64,000 nucleotides of DNA from Lentzea terrae (GCF_003265345.1 NZ_QFWW01000001.1:520381-584380); one strand, 5' to 3'; positions 52,237 through 62,755 are shown, counted from the first letter of the stretch. A program made the numbers and translations. Notes: a model not told the origin generated them from the sequence alone.

Positions 52237-55200
52237 ATGCTTCGTGTCGTTGTTGCCACGTTGATAGCCCTGTCCCTGTCCCCCGCAACAGCCACCGCCG
52301 CAGCGCAGGAACCGGACGCGCTGGCGTACCTGCAGAACCCGCGCATGACGGGTGAGCACCAGGAACCACCGCATCCCGACCTGAAGCCCGAGCGGCGCCT
52401 GAGCCTCAACGGCGAGTGGCGCATCCGGATGTTCGACAAGCCGGAAGACGTGCGAGAGACGTCGGACGGCTGGCGCACGGTCCAGGTGCCGCACACGTGG
52501 CAGACCGACTTCCTCGACCACCCGATGTTCCGCAACATCCCCACCGAGATGTACCCGGACGACCCGCCGGCGATCCCGCGCGACGTCAACCCCACCGGCG
52601 TCTACGAGAAGTCGTTCGACCTGCCGCCGGACTTCGATCGCACCCTGCTCCGGTTCGAGGGCGTGACCAGCGGTTACCTCGTCTGGGTCAACGGCACGTA
52701 CGTCGGCTACGACCAGGGCGGCTACACGCCCGCCGAGTTCGACGTCACCAGCAAGCTCAAGCCCGGCCGCAACACCCTGAAGGTCCAGGTCCACCGCTGG
52801 GGCTCCGGCTCCCACCTCGAGGACTACGACCAGTGGCGGTTCTCCGGCATCTTCCGCGAGGTCTGGCTCTACTCGACGCCCAGGACCTACCTGCAGGACG
52901 TCACCATCAAGACCGACCTGGACGCGCAGTACCACGACGCCACGATCACCACTGACGTCAAGATCGGCGGCGCACCGGATGGCCACACCGTCCGCACCAG
53001 GCTGTTCGACCCGCACGGCCGCGAGGTCGCCATCAGAGACGGGAAGGTCGACAACCCGCTGAAGTGGACCGACGAGACGCCGAACGTCTACGAGCTGCGG
53101 ATCGAGCTGCTGCACGACGGCAAGGTCATCCAGACCGGCAAGCAGCCCGTCGGCTTCCGCAAGATCGAGATCATCGACAAACAGCTCAAGATCAACGGCA
53201 AGCGCGTCCTGTTCCGCGGCACCAACCGAGCCGAGACGTCCGCGCACGGCAGCCGCTACGTCACCCGCGCTGACCAGGAAAAAGACGTCGAGCTGATGAA
53301 GCGGTTCAACATCAACGCGGTCCGCACCTCGCACTACCCGAGCGATCCGTACTTCTACGAGCTCGCCGACCACAACGGCCTGATGATCGCTGACGAGGTC
53401 GACATCGAGACCCACCACCACGACGGCTGCCCGAACAACTGCCTCGCCGAGCGCCCGGAGTGGCAGGACGCGTTCCAGGACCGGTTCGTCGCGATGATGC
53501 AGCGCGACAAGAACCACCCCAGCGTGATCATGTGGGACACCGGCAACGAGGCAGGACTCGGCAAGGCGCACTACACGATGGCCGAGTACGCCAGGAAGAA
53601 CGACACCCGCCCGCTGTACCACCAGCCGAACGTGCCGGACGGCGACGCGCCGTTCGCGGACGTCGCCGGCCCGCGCTACCCGTCGCCCGCAGGCCTGGAA
53701 GCCAAGGCGAAGACCACGACCAAGCCGATCATCATGGGCGAGTACGCGCACGCGATGGGCAACAGCCTCGGCAACTTCAAGGAGTTCTGGGACGTCGTGC
53801 GCGCCTACCCGCAGGTGCAGGGCGGCTTCATCTGGGACTGGGCCGAGCAGAACATCGCGCTGCCGTTGTTCACCACCCCGGACGACGCCAACGGGATCAT
53901 GACCTGGCTCTCCGGCAAACCGTCGCATGTGGACGGGCCGCACGGCAAGGCGTTGCAGCTCAGCGGACTCGACGACTTCGTGGAGGTCTACCGGGACCGC
54001 AAACTCGACGAGGTCAGCGCGGGTCTGACGCTCGACGCCCAGGTCAAGCCCGCCGACTGGACCGGTGACTTCACGGTCATCTCGAAGGGCGACCACCAGT
54101 ACGCGCTGAAGATGGCAGACCGCACCACGCTGGAGTTCCACATCTACAGCGGCACCTGGCGCACCGTGAAAGCGACGGTGCCCGCCGACTGGTACGGCAA
54201 CTGGCACCGCGTCACCGGCACGTTCGACGGCACCGAGCTGCGCCTGTTGATCGACGGTCGCGAAGTGGGGTCGACCAGCTACACCGGGACGATCGACTGG
54301 TCGCACTGGCCGGTCAACATCGGCCGCAACGCCGAGACCATGCAGGAGAACGTCCAGACCCGCATGGCGCACGGCACGATCGACCAGGTCCGGATCTACC
54401 ACCGCGCCCTGACCGACACCGAACTGGCCGCGGACCCCAAGAAGTCGGCCGTCCTGGCGCTCGACTTCGAGACGCTGCAGGACAAGGGGCGCAAGGAGTC
54501 CTACGGCGCGGGCACCGGTGGCGTCGACGGCGTGGTGTGGGCGGACCGCAGGCCGCAGCCGGAGACCACCGAGCTGATGGCGGTCCACTCCCCCATCCGG
54601 TTCTCGTTGCAGGACAACAAGCTCACCGTCGCGAGCGAACGTCAGTTCACCGGCACCGACGACCTCGAGCTGCGCTGGCAGGTCCAGGACAACGGCCGCA
54701 CGATCGCCCAGCAGCGCGGCCGGCTCCGGCCGGGCACGATCACGTTGCCGGACTTCCGCGCGAAGACCGAGCGCTGGCTGACCGTCCGCGCCACCGACCG
54801 GCGGGGCAACGACGTCGGCACCGCCCAGTTCCCGGTGGGCGGCATGCAGATCGCCGGCCTGCACGCACCAGGAGCACCGGGCAAGCTGACGACCGCGCAG
54901 AACGACACCGAGATCGCGGTGTCCGGCAAGGACTTCCGGTACGTCGTCAGCAAGACCTCCGGCACGCTCACGTCGATGCGCGTGCGCGGCACCGAACTGC
55001 TGAAGACCGGTCCGGAACTGGACGCCTGGCGCGCGCCGCTGTCCAACGAGTTCATGAGCGAGGACGGTTCCTGGTACCGCAACGGCCTCGAGCGGCTCCG
55101 GACCACGCCGTCGAGCGTCACGGTGACTCAGCAGGGCCCGGACACGGTCATCACCGCGAAATCCACCGCTCAGGCCGTCGCGAACGCGTCGTTCGGCCAG

Positions 55201-56505
55201 ACCTTCACCTATCGGATCACCGGTGCCGGCGAGATCCACGTGGGTCACCGGGTCGCGGCGCGGGACAAGATGCGCGACCTGAGCTACCTGCCCGGCATCG
55301 GCTTCACGCTCGAAGTGCCGGACAACTACCAGAAGTTCACCTGGTACGGCCGGGGTCCCGGTGAGAACTACGACGACCGCAAGGCGGGCAACCCGGTCGG
55401 CGTCTACCAGTCCACTGTGGACCGGGAGTTCAACGACTACTACAAGCCGCAGGACTTCGGCAACCACGCGGACACGCGCTGGGCGACGCTGTCCGACGGA
55501 CGCGCGGGCCTGCTCGTCGCGGGCGACCTGGACGTCCGGGTGTCGCGCTACGACGACCTGGACCGGGCGCCGTACCCGTTCGCGCTCAAGAAGAACGACG
55601 GCTGGACCACCCTGCACGCGTCCCATCGCGTGTCGGGCGTCAGCGAGACGTTCCACGAGCCGCTGCCGCAGTACCAGGTGGAGGCGGGCAACGAGTACGC
55701 CTACTCCGTGCTGCTGCGCCCGCTCACGCCGTCGGAAGCGGCCACGGGCAAGCTCGGCCAACAGGTCACCTGTGCGCCCGCGGTCGAACTGAAAGCCGCC
55801 GACACCGCACTCGAACCGGGTGAGCAGGTGGAAGCCGAACTGGTGGTGACCCAGCCGTGTCCCGGCACCACGACGGCCACCCTGTCCGCGCCCGAGCACT
55901 GGTCGGTCTCCCCGAGCACGGTCGATCTCACCAACGGCTCCGCGAAGGTGACGATCAAGCGCGACGGCGGCGACGTCGGCACCCGGCCGGTGTTCGTCGA
56001 GGTCCGCTCCGGCAAGGGCACCACGACCCTGACCGCGGACTTCACTGCCACGCCGCCCGCGCCGACGGGAGAAGCAGCGGTGTCGACGTTGCCGTTCCTC
56101 AGCGAGCGCAACGGCTGGGGCCCGCTCGAACGCGACCGCAGCAACGGCGAGAACTCCGGCGGTGACGGCAACCAGATCAGCATCCGGGGTGCGAAGTTCG
56201 ACCGGGGCGTCGGCGCGCACGCCGAGTCGGAGTTCCGGGTCTACGCGGGCGGGAAGTGCTCGAAGCTCACCGCGACCATCGGCGTGGACGACGAGACGAA
56301 CGGCAGCGGCAGCGTGCGGTTCGAGATCCTGAAAGACAACCAGTCGGCTTATCTGGGCCCCGTGCTGACCGGACAGAGCGCAGCGGTGCCGATCAGCGTC
56401 GACACAGGTGGAGCAACGGTGCTGACGTTCCGGGTGACAGACGGAGGTGACGGTAACGCCTGGGACCACGCCGACTGGGCTACGCCTACGTTGACCTGCG
56501 TTTAG
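52237..56505 (+). CDS. Secreted GH2 beta-galactosidase-like enzyme with LamG insertion and NPCBM domain
   Basis: A 1422-residue exported glycosidase. The signal peptide (1-~22) starts MLRVVVATLIALSLSPAT. The GH2 sugar-binding jelly roll (~30-215), Ig-like domain (~220-325) and TIM barrel follow. The acid/base is Glu438 in TGNEAG and the nucleophile is Glu502 in MGEYAHAMGN. After WDWAEQN the barrel is interrupted by a concanavalin/LamG-like domain (~551-731). A further Ig-like region and the LacZ-type beta-sandwich (~850-1145) follow, then an NPCBM carbohydrate-binding module (~1280-1422). I start at ATG 52237 with the promoter just upstream. It probably acts on galactosides of extracellular polysaccharides. 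Confidence 0.93.
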   Translation: MLRVVVATLIALSLSPATATAAAQEPDALAYLQNPRMTGEHQEPPHPDLKPERRLSLNGEWRIRMFDKPEDVRETSDGWRTVQVPHTWQTDFLDHPMFRNIPTEMYPDDPPAIPRDVNPTGVYEKSFDLPPDFDRTLLRFEGVTSGYLVWVNGTYVGYDQGGYTPAEFDVTSKLKPGRNTLKVQVHRWGSGSHLEDYDQWRFSGIFREVWLYSTPRTYLQDVTIKTDLDAQYHDATITTDVKIGGAPDGHTVRTRLFDPHGREVAIRDGKVDNPLKWTDETPNVYELRIELLHDGKVIQTGKQPVGFRKIEIIDKQLKINGKRVLFRGTNRAETSAHGSRYVTRADQEKDVELMKRFNINAVRTSHYPSDPYFYELADHNGLMIADEVDIETHHHDGCPNNCLAERPEWQDAFQDRFVAMMQRDKNHPSVIMWDTGNEAGLGKAHYTMAEYARKNDTRPLYHQPNVPDGDAPFADVAGPRYPSPAGLEAKAKTTTKPIIMGEYAHAMGNSLGNFKEFWDVVRAYPQVQGGFIWDWAEQNIALPLFTTPDDANGIMTWLSGKPSHVDGPHGKALQLSGLDDFVEVYRDRKLDEVSAGLTLDAQVKPADWTGDFTVISKGDHQYALKMADRTTLEFHIYSGTWRTVKATVPADWYGNWHRVTGTFDGTELRLLIDGREVGSTSYTGTIDWSHWPVNIGRNAETMQENVQTRMAHGTIDQVRIYHRALTDTELAADPKKSAVLALDFETLQDKGRKESYGAGTGGVDGVVWADRRPQPETTELMAVHSPIRFSLQDNKLTVASERQFTGTDDLELRWQVQDNGRTIAQQRGRLRPGTITLPDFRAKTERWLTVRATDRRGNDVGTAQFPVGGMQIAGLHAPGAPGKLTTAQNDTEIAVSGKDFRYVVSKTSGTLTSMRVRGTELLKTGPELDAWRAPLSNEFMSEDGSWYRNGLERLRTTPSSVTVTQQGPDTVITAKSTAQAVANASFGQTFTYRITGAGEIHVGHRVAARDKMRDLSYLPGIGFTLEVPDNYQKFTWYGRGPGENYDDRKAGNPVGVYQSTVDREFNDYYKPQDFGNHADTRWATLSDGRAGLLVAGDLDVRVSRYDDLDRAPYPFALKKNDGWTTLHASHRVSGVSETFHEPLPQYQVEAGNEYAYSVLLRPLTPSEAATGKLGQQVTCAPAVELKAADTALEPGEQVEAELVVTQPCPGTTTATLSAPEHWSVSPSTVDLTNGSAKVTIKRDGGDVGTRPVFVEVRSGKGTTTLTADFTATPPAPTGEAAVSTLPFLSERNGWGPLERDRSNGENSGGDGNQISIRGAKFDRGVGAHAESEFRVYAGGKCSKLTATIGVDDETNGSGSVRFEILKDNQSAYLGPVLTGQSAAVPISVDTGGATVLTFRVTDGGDGNAWDHADWATPTLTCV

Positions 56506-56554
56506 AGGCGTACCGTTGCAGATCAAGGGCATTCGCCGGTGAAGGGCGGGTCTC

Positions 56555-57352
56555 ATGGTCGTCGAAATCCTCAGCGGGGTGGTCGCCTTCGGAGGCCTCG
56601 GTCTCGCGATGAGCGCCAGAATCATCAAGCAGTTCGAACAGGGACTGGTGTTCCGGTTCGGCAAGCTCCAGCAGGCCGTGCGCGGGCCGGGGCTGACGAT
56701 GATCGTTCCGGGCGTGGACACGCTGCGGAAGGTCAGCATGCAGATCGTCACCCTGCCCGTGCCGGCGCAGGACGGCATCACGCGCGACAACGTCACCGTG
56801 CGCGTGGACGCCGTCCTGTACTTCAAGGTGCAGGACCCGGCGAAGGCCGTCATCAACGTCGAGGACTACCGGTTCGCGATGCTGCAGGTGGCCCAGACGT
56901 CGCTGCGGTCGATCATCGGCAAGAGCGAGCTGGACGACCTGCTGTCCAACCGGGAGCGCCTCAACCAGGGCCTGGAGCTGATGATCGACACCCCGGCGCT
57001 GGCGTGGGGCATCGACATCGACCGGGTCGAGATCAAAGACGTGGCGCTGCCGGAGAGCATGAAGCGCTCGATGTCCCGGCAGGCGGAGGCCGAACGCGAG
57101 CGCCGTGCCCGCATCATCACCGCGGACGGCGAGCTGCAGGCGTCCAAGAAGCTCTCCGAGGCCGCCGCGACGATGGAGGAGACGCCCGGCGCACTCCAGC
57201 TGCGGCTGCTGCAGACCATCGTGGAGGTGGCCGCGGAGAAGAACTCGACGCTCGTGCTGCCGTTCCCGGTGGAGCTGCTGCGGTTCCTCGAAAAGAACAC
57301 CAGCATCGAATTACCCCAAGGTAATTCAACGGAGCGTGATTCGTCCGAGTGA
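56555..57352 (+). CDS. SPFH/Band 7 (stomatin/slipin-like) membrane protein
   Basis: A 265-residue protein. The N-terminal hydrophobic segment (~1-20) is followed by an SPFH domain: RIIKQFEQGLVFRFGKLQ and RGPGLTMIVPGVDTLRKVSM, then VDAVLYFKVQDPAKAV. A coiled-coil, Glu/Arg-rich helix follows (MSRQAEAERERRARIITADGE). This is the typical slipin layout that oligomerises into membrane microdomain scaffolds, but no NfeD protease partner gene is adjacent. It lies 58 bp upstream of the caspase-like/NTPase gene on the same strand, followed by the lipase gene. I infer it belongs to that module as a membrane-associated component. Confidence 0.88.
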   Translation: MVVEILSGVVAFGGLGLAMSARIIKQFEQGLVFRFGKLQQAVRGPGLTMIVPGVDTLRKVSMQIVTLPVPAQDGITRDNVTVRVDAVLYFKVQDPAKAVINVEDYRFAMLQVAQTSLRSIIGKSELDDLLSNRERLNQGLELMIDTPALAWGIDIDRVEIKDVALPESMKRSMSRQAEAERERRARIITADGELQASKKLSEAAATMEETPGALQLRLLQTIVEVAAEKNSTLVLPFPVELLRFLEKNTSIELPQGNSTERDSSE

Positions 57353-57410
57353 GTTAACCGGAGTAACGCCTTCTGTCCGCAAGCGACGTGTGGACAGGGG
57401 GTAGTGGAGC

Positions 57411-60400
57411 ATGCAGGAAAGGGTCAGAGGCAGGTTCGTCGGCATCGGCGTCGGCTCGTACGAGCTGGTGCAGCCGCTGCAGCACGCCGTGAGCGACGTG
57501 CGGGAGCTGCGCGCGCTGCTCAAGGGCTACGAGGGCGAACCGCTGGCCGACCCGACCGAGGCCGACATCCGCGCCCACATGAAGGCGCTCCGGCAGAAGC
57601 CGCAGGACGGCGGCGCGCTGGTGGCGTTGTGGAGCGGGCACGCGATCCCCGTCGCGGGCAACCTCAGGCTCCTGGCCAGGGACAACGACGGCACGGTCGA
57701 CGGCATCATGCTGCACGAGTTCGCGCTGTGGTGTGCCGCGTCGGGCGCGCATCAGGTGCTCATCATCATCGACGCCTGCTACTCGGGTGCTCAGCTCGAC
57801 GAGGCCGTCCGCACCGTCGCCGCACTCCAGGAGGAACTGCTGGCAGGTCAGGTGCACTGGGCCGGCGTGCTGGTGTCGTGTTCGAGCGTCGAGACGGCCC
57901 GTGACGGCCTGTTCGGCGGCAAGCTGCGCAGGCTGCTGCGTGCCGGTCCCACGGCCGATGAGGACGCACGGCGGTGGAGCGACCGCACGGCGTTGGTCGA
58001 CGGCGGCGCGGTCGGCACGGCGCTGCTGAACGCGTGGGACAGCGACATCCAACGGCCGCGCTTCATGCAGTACGGGTCCGCTCAGCCGATGCTGCCCAAC
58101 CCGTTGTACTCGGCGAACACGGTCGTGAAGCACCTGCTGCTCGCCGCACGCGGTGGCGACTCGGCGGACAACCGGTCGTGGTTCACCGGCCGCACCGCCC
58201 AGGTCGACCGCGTGGTCGGCTGGGTCAAGTCCGGCGCCCCCGGCCTGCGCGTGGTCACCGGCTCGCCCGGCACGGGCAAGTCCGCGGTGGTCGGCCGGGT
58301 CGTGAGCCTGTCCAACCCCTTGGAACGCGACCTGCTGCTGACCACCGGACCGCCGTTCCGCCACGCCGACCCGGGCCCGGAGTCCGTGGACGCGGCCGTG
58401 CACGCCCGTGCGATGGACGCCGACCGCGTGGCCGACCTGCTCAGCCGTCAGCTGGTCGGTGCCGGCCTGATCCCCGCTCCTGAGGGTCCACGGCGTGGCG
58501 CGGCCGAACTGGTCGGCGTGGTCAGCACGTTGGCCGCGCCGCCGGTGCTGGTGGTGGACGGCCTGGACGAGGCGCGCGGTGAGTCGTTCTCGATCGCCAC
58601 CTCGCTGTTGACCAAGCTCGCGAGCTATGCCGTCGTGATCGTCTCGACCCGCCAGGCCCATCGCGTCGCCGGTGGCGCGCCACTGCTGACCGAGCTGTCG
58701 CCGGTCGAGGTGCTGAACCTCGACGAGGCCGACAGCGCGACCGACGTCCGCGAGTACGTGCTGGCGCGCCTGGGCGCTTCGGCTCCGCAGTCCACTGTGG
58801 ACTTGTTGGCGCAGCTGCCGTTCCTGACCGCCTGGATGATCACCGACCAGGTGCTCGCCGACGCCAAAGGTGCTTTCAGCGCGGACGTGAAGCTGTCACT
58901 GGACGCGGCGTTCGACCGCGAGCTAGCGAAGGTGCCCTCTGCCCGTGCGCTGCTGACGGCGTTGACGTGGAGCTACGGCGCGGGCTTCCCCGAAGCTGAG
59001 TGGATCGCGGTGGCGGAAGCGTTGTCCGGCGAATCGTTCGGCCGTGACGACATCACTGCCGTGCTCACCGAACTGGGCCGTCACATCGTGCAGGACGGTG
59101 AGGAAGGCACGGCCGTCTTCAAGCTGACGCACCAAACGTTCGCCGACCACCTGCGCCCACCGTTCGCGCCGAGCCGGGACGCGGTGTTCGCGCCGGGCGC
59201 GGAAAAGGTGGCGTGCGCGCTGATCCGGTTGTACCGGCAGCGAATGGAGGCCGGTGTGCCGCCGAACGTGCCGGGCTACCTGTGGAAGTACGCGTGGCGC
59301 CACTGCGGCCACGCGGGCACGCAGGCGCTGGACGGCCTGCGCGAGCTGGCGATGATGAACCGGATGCTGTTGCCGGACATCGCTCTCGCGGCGACGACGG
59401 CGGCCAACGAGCTCACGCACTGGGGCCGCGGCGACGAGGCCATCCCACCGCTGGAAGAAGCCGCCGACCACTTCCGCGCTCTGGTGCCGGACATCCGGAT
59501 GTATCTGGCGGACCTGGCGTACGTGCTGAACCGGCTCGGTCAGCGGTTCCGCGAGGCCGGCCGGCTGCAACAGGCCGTGGCGCCCGCCGAGGAAGCCGTC
59601 GTGCGCTACCGCGAGCTGGTGGCCCACACACCGACGACGGCGGAAACCGTTACGCACAAACGCCTTGCGCAACGCATCGCGAAGACGACCACGCACGGCG
59701 GCGACAACCCCACGTACGCGGCGCACCTCAGTGGTGCGTTGGTGGATTTGAGTGACGTCTACGCGATGCTGGGGCGCAGGCAGGAGGCGCTCTCCACGGC
59801 TCGTGACGCCGTGGCAGCCGTCGGTGCAGCCGCGATCCGCGGCCGCCGGGAGGAGACCGCCCCGGTCACGCGCGAGACCACCGCCCCCACTGACTCCGAC
59901 GCACCGCTCGCGCGTGCCATGACCTGTCTTGCCACCCGGTGCAGCGAAACCGGCCGCCGGTACGAGGCCATGCAGCGCTCCAAGCAGGCCGTCGAGCTGT
60001 ACTTCTCCCTGGCCCAGACGAACCCCGTGTTCCTGGCTCATCTGGTGGCCGCCCTGGTCGAGCTGAGCCGCGACCACCTCGCGCTGGGCAGGCTGCCCGA
60101 GGCAGGCCTCACCACGCAGCAGGCCGCGGACATCAGCGGCACCCTCGGCCGGCACGCCGCGTTCCTCCGGCCGCAGCTCGCCGACGCCGCACTGAGCCTG
60201 AGCGTCGCCTACAGCCTGGTCGGCCGCCGTGACGAAGCCCTCTCCGCCGCCCGGCAGGCCGCCGAGCTCGCGGACGGCTCGCGGATCCACGGCCAGGCGT
60301 TGCACAACCTGATGCGCCGTCAGCGTGACGCGGGCAAGCCGGAGGAAGCCCTGGTGACCGGCCTGCGCACGGTCGAGGTGTGCCTGCTGCCCCAGCACGA

Positions 60401-61391
60401 GCACCGGCTGTCGACGCTGGCGGCCGCGTTGTTCACGCTCGACATCATCTGCGCCGGCCTCGAGCAGCCCGAGATCGTCGACGAGGCCTGGGACCGCGTG
60501 GTCGAGCGGTTCACCGGCCCGCACCTCGCGACGCTGCTGATGCTGCGGGCGGCGGCCACGTCGGCCGGTGATCCGGCGGCGGCGAAGTGGCTGTGCCAGG
60601 CGCTGACCCACGTCGGGCAGTCCCGGCAGGCGATCCACGACGTGCACGACATCGCCCGCCGCCACTACGACTCAGGGCCGTGGCCGTGGGACACCACGCC
60701 GGACTGGCTCACCGTCGACCGCACGCTCCTCAAGATCGCGCGCAAGTGGGTGTTCGCGCGGTCGTACGTCGAGGAACGCGCGGTGCTGCTCGACCACCCC
60801 GAGCTGCTGTCGACGGACGCGGACGTGGCGGTCACCGAGGCGTTGTACGGGACGAGTCTGATCGAGGCACAGATGATCCAGTCCCGTCGCACCACCGCGC
60901 AGCAGCAGGGCGTCCAGCACGCGTACCGGCCGTGGCTGCTGGCGAGCCTCGCGGACGAGTTCGTCGACGCCACGCCCGCGCGGCGCCGCGAGCTGCTCGC
61001 CACGCGCCGGGAAGAGCTGCTGGACAAGGAAGTCCTGAAGAACGTGCGGGACAACCGGCCCGTGCACGCGTTGCTGCTGCTGGCCGACGAGGACACCGAC
61101 GTGCTCGACCTCGTGCTGGATGCGCAGGAGAACCCGGAGCGCACCACGGAGATCCTGCGCGGGCTGGCGGCGGGCGCGTCACCGCAGGCGTTGACCCAGG
61201 CCGTCACGGCGTTGGAGCCGCACGTGCTGGCCGCGCTCTACAAGGTGGTCGCGCGGGCCAGAGCCGGTGAGGAACGACTGGCGCTGCCGGCACCGGACCA
61301 GCGCCTGGCGTGGATCCACGAGCTGACCTTTCTGGTGCCCGCGAACCTCAAGCTGCTCACGCTCATCCGCAAGCTCGCCGAGGAGTCGTAG
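57411..61391 (+). CDS. Caspase-like protease / P-loop NTPase / TPR fusion protein
   Basis: A 1326-residue soluble protein. Residues ~5-235 form a caspase-like (C14) domain with His77 in LWSGHAIP and Cys123 in IIIDACYSG, so the dyad is intact. A P-loop NTPase (~255-600) has Walker A GSPGTGKS at 284-291, Walker B PPVLVVDGLDEA at ~377-388 and arginine-sensor-like VIVSTRQAHR; it belongs to the STAND/AAA-like signalling class. About ten helical TPR-type repeats follow (~660-975), then a helical C-terminal region (~1110-1326) without a known fold. This sensor-switch-effector architecture is typical of conflict or programmed-death proteins. It ends exactly where the lipase ORF begins. Confidence 0.88.
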   Translation: MQERVRGRFVGIGVGSYELVQPLQHAVSDVRELRALLKGYEGEPLADPTEADIRAHMKALRQKPQDGGALVALWSGHAIPVAGNLRLLARDNDGTVDGIMLHEFALWCAASGAHQVLIIIDACYSGAQLDEAVRTVAALQEELLAGQVHWAGVLVSCSSVETARDGLFGGKLRRLLRAGPTADEDARRWSDRTALVDGGAVGTALLNAWDSDIQRPRFMQYGSAQPMLPNPLYSANTVVKHLLLAARGGDSADNRSWFTGRTAQVDRVVGWVKSGAPGLRVVTGSPGTGKSAVVGRVVSLSNPLERDLLLTTGPPFRHADPGPESVDAAVHARAMDADRVADLLSRQLVGAGLIPAPEGPRRGAAELVGVVSTLAAPPVLVVDGLDEARGESFSIATSLLTKLASYAVVIVSTRQAHRVAGGAPLLTELSPVEVLNLDEADSATDVREYVLARLGASAPQSTVDLLAQLPFLTAWMITDQVLADAKGAFSADVKLSLDAAFDRELAKVPSARALLTALTWSYGAGFPEAEWIAVAEALSGESFGRDDITAVLTELGRHIVQDGEEGTAVFKLTHQTFADHLRPPFAPSRDAVFAPGAEKVACALIRLYRQRMEAGVPPNVPGYLWKYAWRHCGHAGTQALDGLRELAMMNRMLLPDIALAATTAANELTHWGRGDEAIPPLEEAADHFRALVPDIRMYLADLAYVLNRLGQRFREAGRLQQAVAPAEEAVVRYRELVAHTPTTAETVTHKRLAQRIAKTTTHGGDNPTYAAHLSGALVDLSDVYAMLGRRQEALSTARDAVAAVGAAAIRGRREETAPVTRETTAPTDSDAPLARAMTCLATRCSETGRRYEAMQRSKQAVELYFSLAQTNPVFLAHLVAALVELSRDHLALGRLPEAGLTTQQAADISGTLGRHAAFLRPQLADAALSLSVAYSLVGRRDEALSAARQAAELADGSRIHGQALHNLMRRQRDAGKPEEALVTGLRTVEVCLLPQHEHRLSTLAAALFTLDIICAGLEQPEIVDEAWDRVVERFTGPHLATLLMLRAAATSAGDPAAAKWLCQALTHVGQSRQAIHDVHDIARRHYDSGPWPWDTTPDWLTVDRTLLKIARKWVFARSYVEERAVLLDHPELLSTDADVAVTEALYGTSLIEAQMIQSRRTTAQQQGVQHAYRPWLLASLADEFVDATPARRRELLATRREELLDKEVLKNVRDNRPVHALLLLADEDTDVLDLVLDAQENPERTTEILRGLAAGASPQALTQAVTALEPHVLAALYKVVARARAGEERLALPAPDQRLAWIHELTFLVPANLKLLTLIRKLAEES

Positions 61392-62717
61392 ATGAACCAC
61401 CTGGTCGTCGTCCTGCCCGGCATTCTCGGCAGCACCCTCGAAGACCGCGACGGCATGGTCTGGGAGGTGTCCGGCAAGGCCGCCCTGCGCGCCGTGCTGA
61501 CCCTCGGCCGCAGCCTGCAGCGGCTCAAGCTCCCCGCCGGCATCGGCGACGAGCACCCCGGCGACGGCGTCGAGCCCGTGGCGCTCATGTCGGACCTGCA
61601 CGTCATCCCCGGCATCTGGACGCCGCTGAAGGGCTACGACCGGGTGACGAAGCGGCTGAACTCGCTCGGCTACACCGTCGAGAAGGGCAACCTGCTGCTG
61701 TTCGCCTACGACTGGCGGCTGTCGAACCGCTACAACGGCGCGCTGCTGGCCAGGCGCGTCGACGAGGCGCTCGACAAGCTCGGCCCGGACGCCAAGGCCA
61801 GCTTCGTGTGCCACTCGATGGGCGGGCTGGTCGCGCGGTGGTGCATCGAGCAGTGCGGGATGGCCGAGCGCACCGACAAGCTGATCACCATGGGCACGCC
61901 GTACCGCGGCGCGGCTGCGGCGTTGGAACAGCTGGTCAACGGCGTGCGCAAGGGTCTGGGGCCGCTCGCGGTCGACCTGACCGAGTTCGCCAGGTCGTTG
62001 CCGTCGTTGCACCAGCTGCTGCCCGAGTACGCGTGCATCGAGACCACATCAGGCCTGGTCAAGACCACCGAGACCACGATCCCGGAGCTCGACACGAAGA
62101 TGGTCGAGGACGCGGCGGCGTTCCACGGCGCGTTGAACGACTCGTTCGCCGACAAGACCTACGCGATCCTCGGCGGCAAGCAGCCGACCGCCACGAGCGC
62201 GCGCATCACCGACGGCAAGGTGACCTGTTACCGCACGTACGAGGGTGAGGAGCTGTACGGCGACGCGACCGTGCCCGCGGTGGGGGCGGCGCGTCGGGGT
62301 CTCGCGCTCTCGTCGAACACGCTGCACCACGTGACCGAGCAGCACACGTCTCTGCAGGACAACGCCGCCGTGCTGGACGCGGTGGAGTCGTTCCTGACCG
62401 CGAAGACGATCATCCCGCGCAACGTGACGGCGACGGAACCGCAGGTCGTCGTGCCCGACCTGGTGCTCGCCGGGGAGGACCTGGAGGTCACCGTCGAGCT
62501 GAAGGACACGACGCCGCGGGCGGTGAAGGTGGCGCTGCTCGACGAGAACGGCAAACAGGTCGAAGCACGCAGCCCGGCGATCTCCGAGACCATGGCGATC
62601 AAATTCGGCGGATTGCCTCCCGGCGCCTACTACGTGCAGGTCAGCGGCATCTCGGTGGGCGCGCCGGTGGTGCCCGTGACGTCCGCGGCGCTGGTCATGG
62701 ATTGCCGCGACGTCTGA
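61392..62717 (+). CDS. LCAT-like lipase/acyltransferase with C-terminal beta-sandwich
   Basis: A 441-residue alpha/beta hydrolase of the lecithin:cholesterol acyltransferase family. The oxyanion motif is [11 protein letters not shown] at residues 5-15, and the nucleophile is Ser142 in [12 protein letters not shown]. Likely Asp291 in YGDATVP and His318 in TEQHTSL complete the triad. Residues ~355-441 form an Ig-like beta sandwich ([22 protein letters not shown]). There is no signal peptide, so unlike most bacterial LCAT-like enzymes it should stay in the cytosol. Its ATG directly follows the stop of the caspase-like gene, so the two are translationally linked. A phospholipase effector acting on the cell's own membrane is a reasonable inference. 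Confidence 0.85.
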   Translation: MNHLVVVLPGILGSTLEDRDGMVWEVSGKAALRAVLTLGRSLQRLKLPAGIGDEHPGDGVEPVALMSDLHVIPGIWTPLKGYDRVTKRLNSLGYTVEKGNLLLFAYDWRLSNRYNGALLARRVDEALDKLGPDAKASFVCHSMGGLVARWCIEQCGMAERTDKLITMGTPYRGAAAALEQLVNGVRKGLGPLAVDLTEFARSLPSLHQLLPEYACIETTSGLVKTTETTIPELDTKMVEDAAAFHGALNDSFADKTYAILGGKQPTATSARITDGKVTCYRTYEGEELYGDATVPAVGAARRGLALSSNTLHHVTEQHTSLQDNAAVLDAVESFLTAKTIIPRNVTATEPQVVVPDLVLAGEDLEVTVELKDTTPRAVKVALLDENGKQVEARSPAISETMAIKFGGLPPGAYYVQVSGISVGAPVVPVTSAALVMDCRDV

Positions 62718-62755
62718 GCGGGAGGACGATTACCCCCTGCTGCGGAGGAGGCGAG

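Noticed and set aside
52222..56856. Very long antisense open frame (more than 1500 codons) opposite the GH2 gene
   Set aside because: High GC with G/C at third positions leaves the antisense frame open. The translation is Arg/Val/Leu-biased and without domains, while the sense strand encodes a clear GH2 enzyme.
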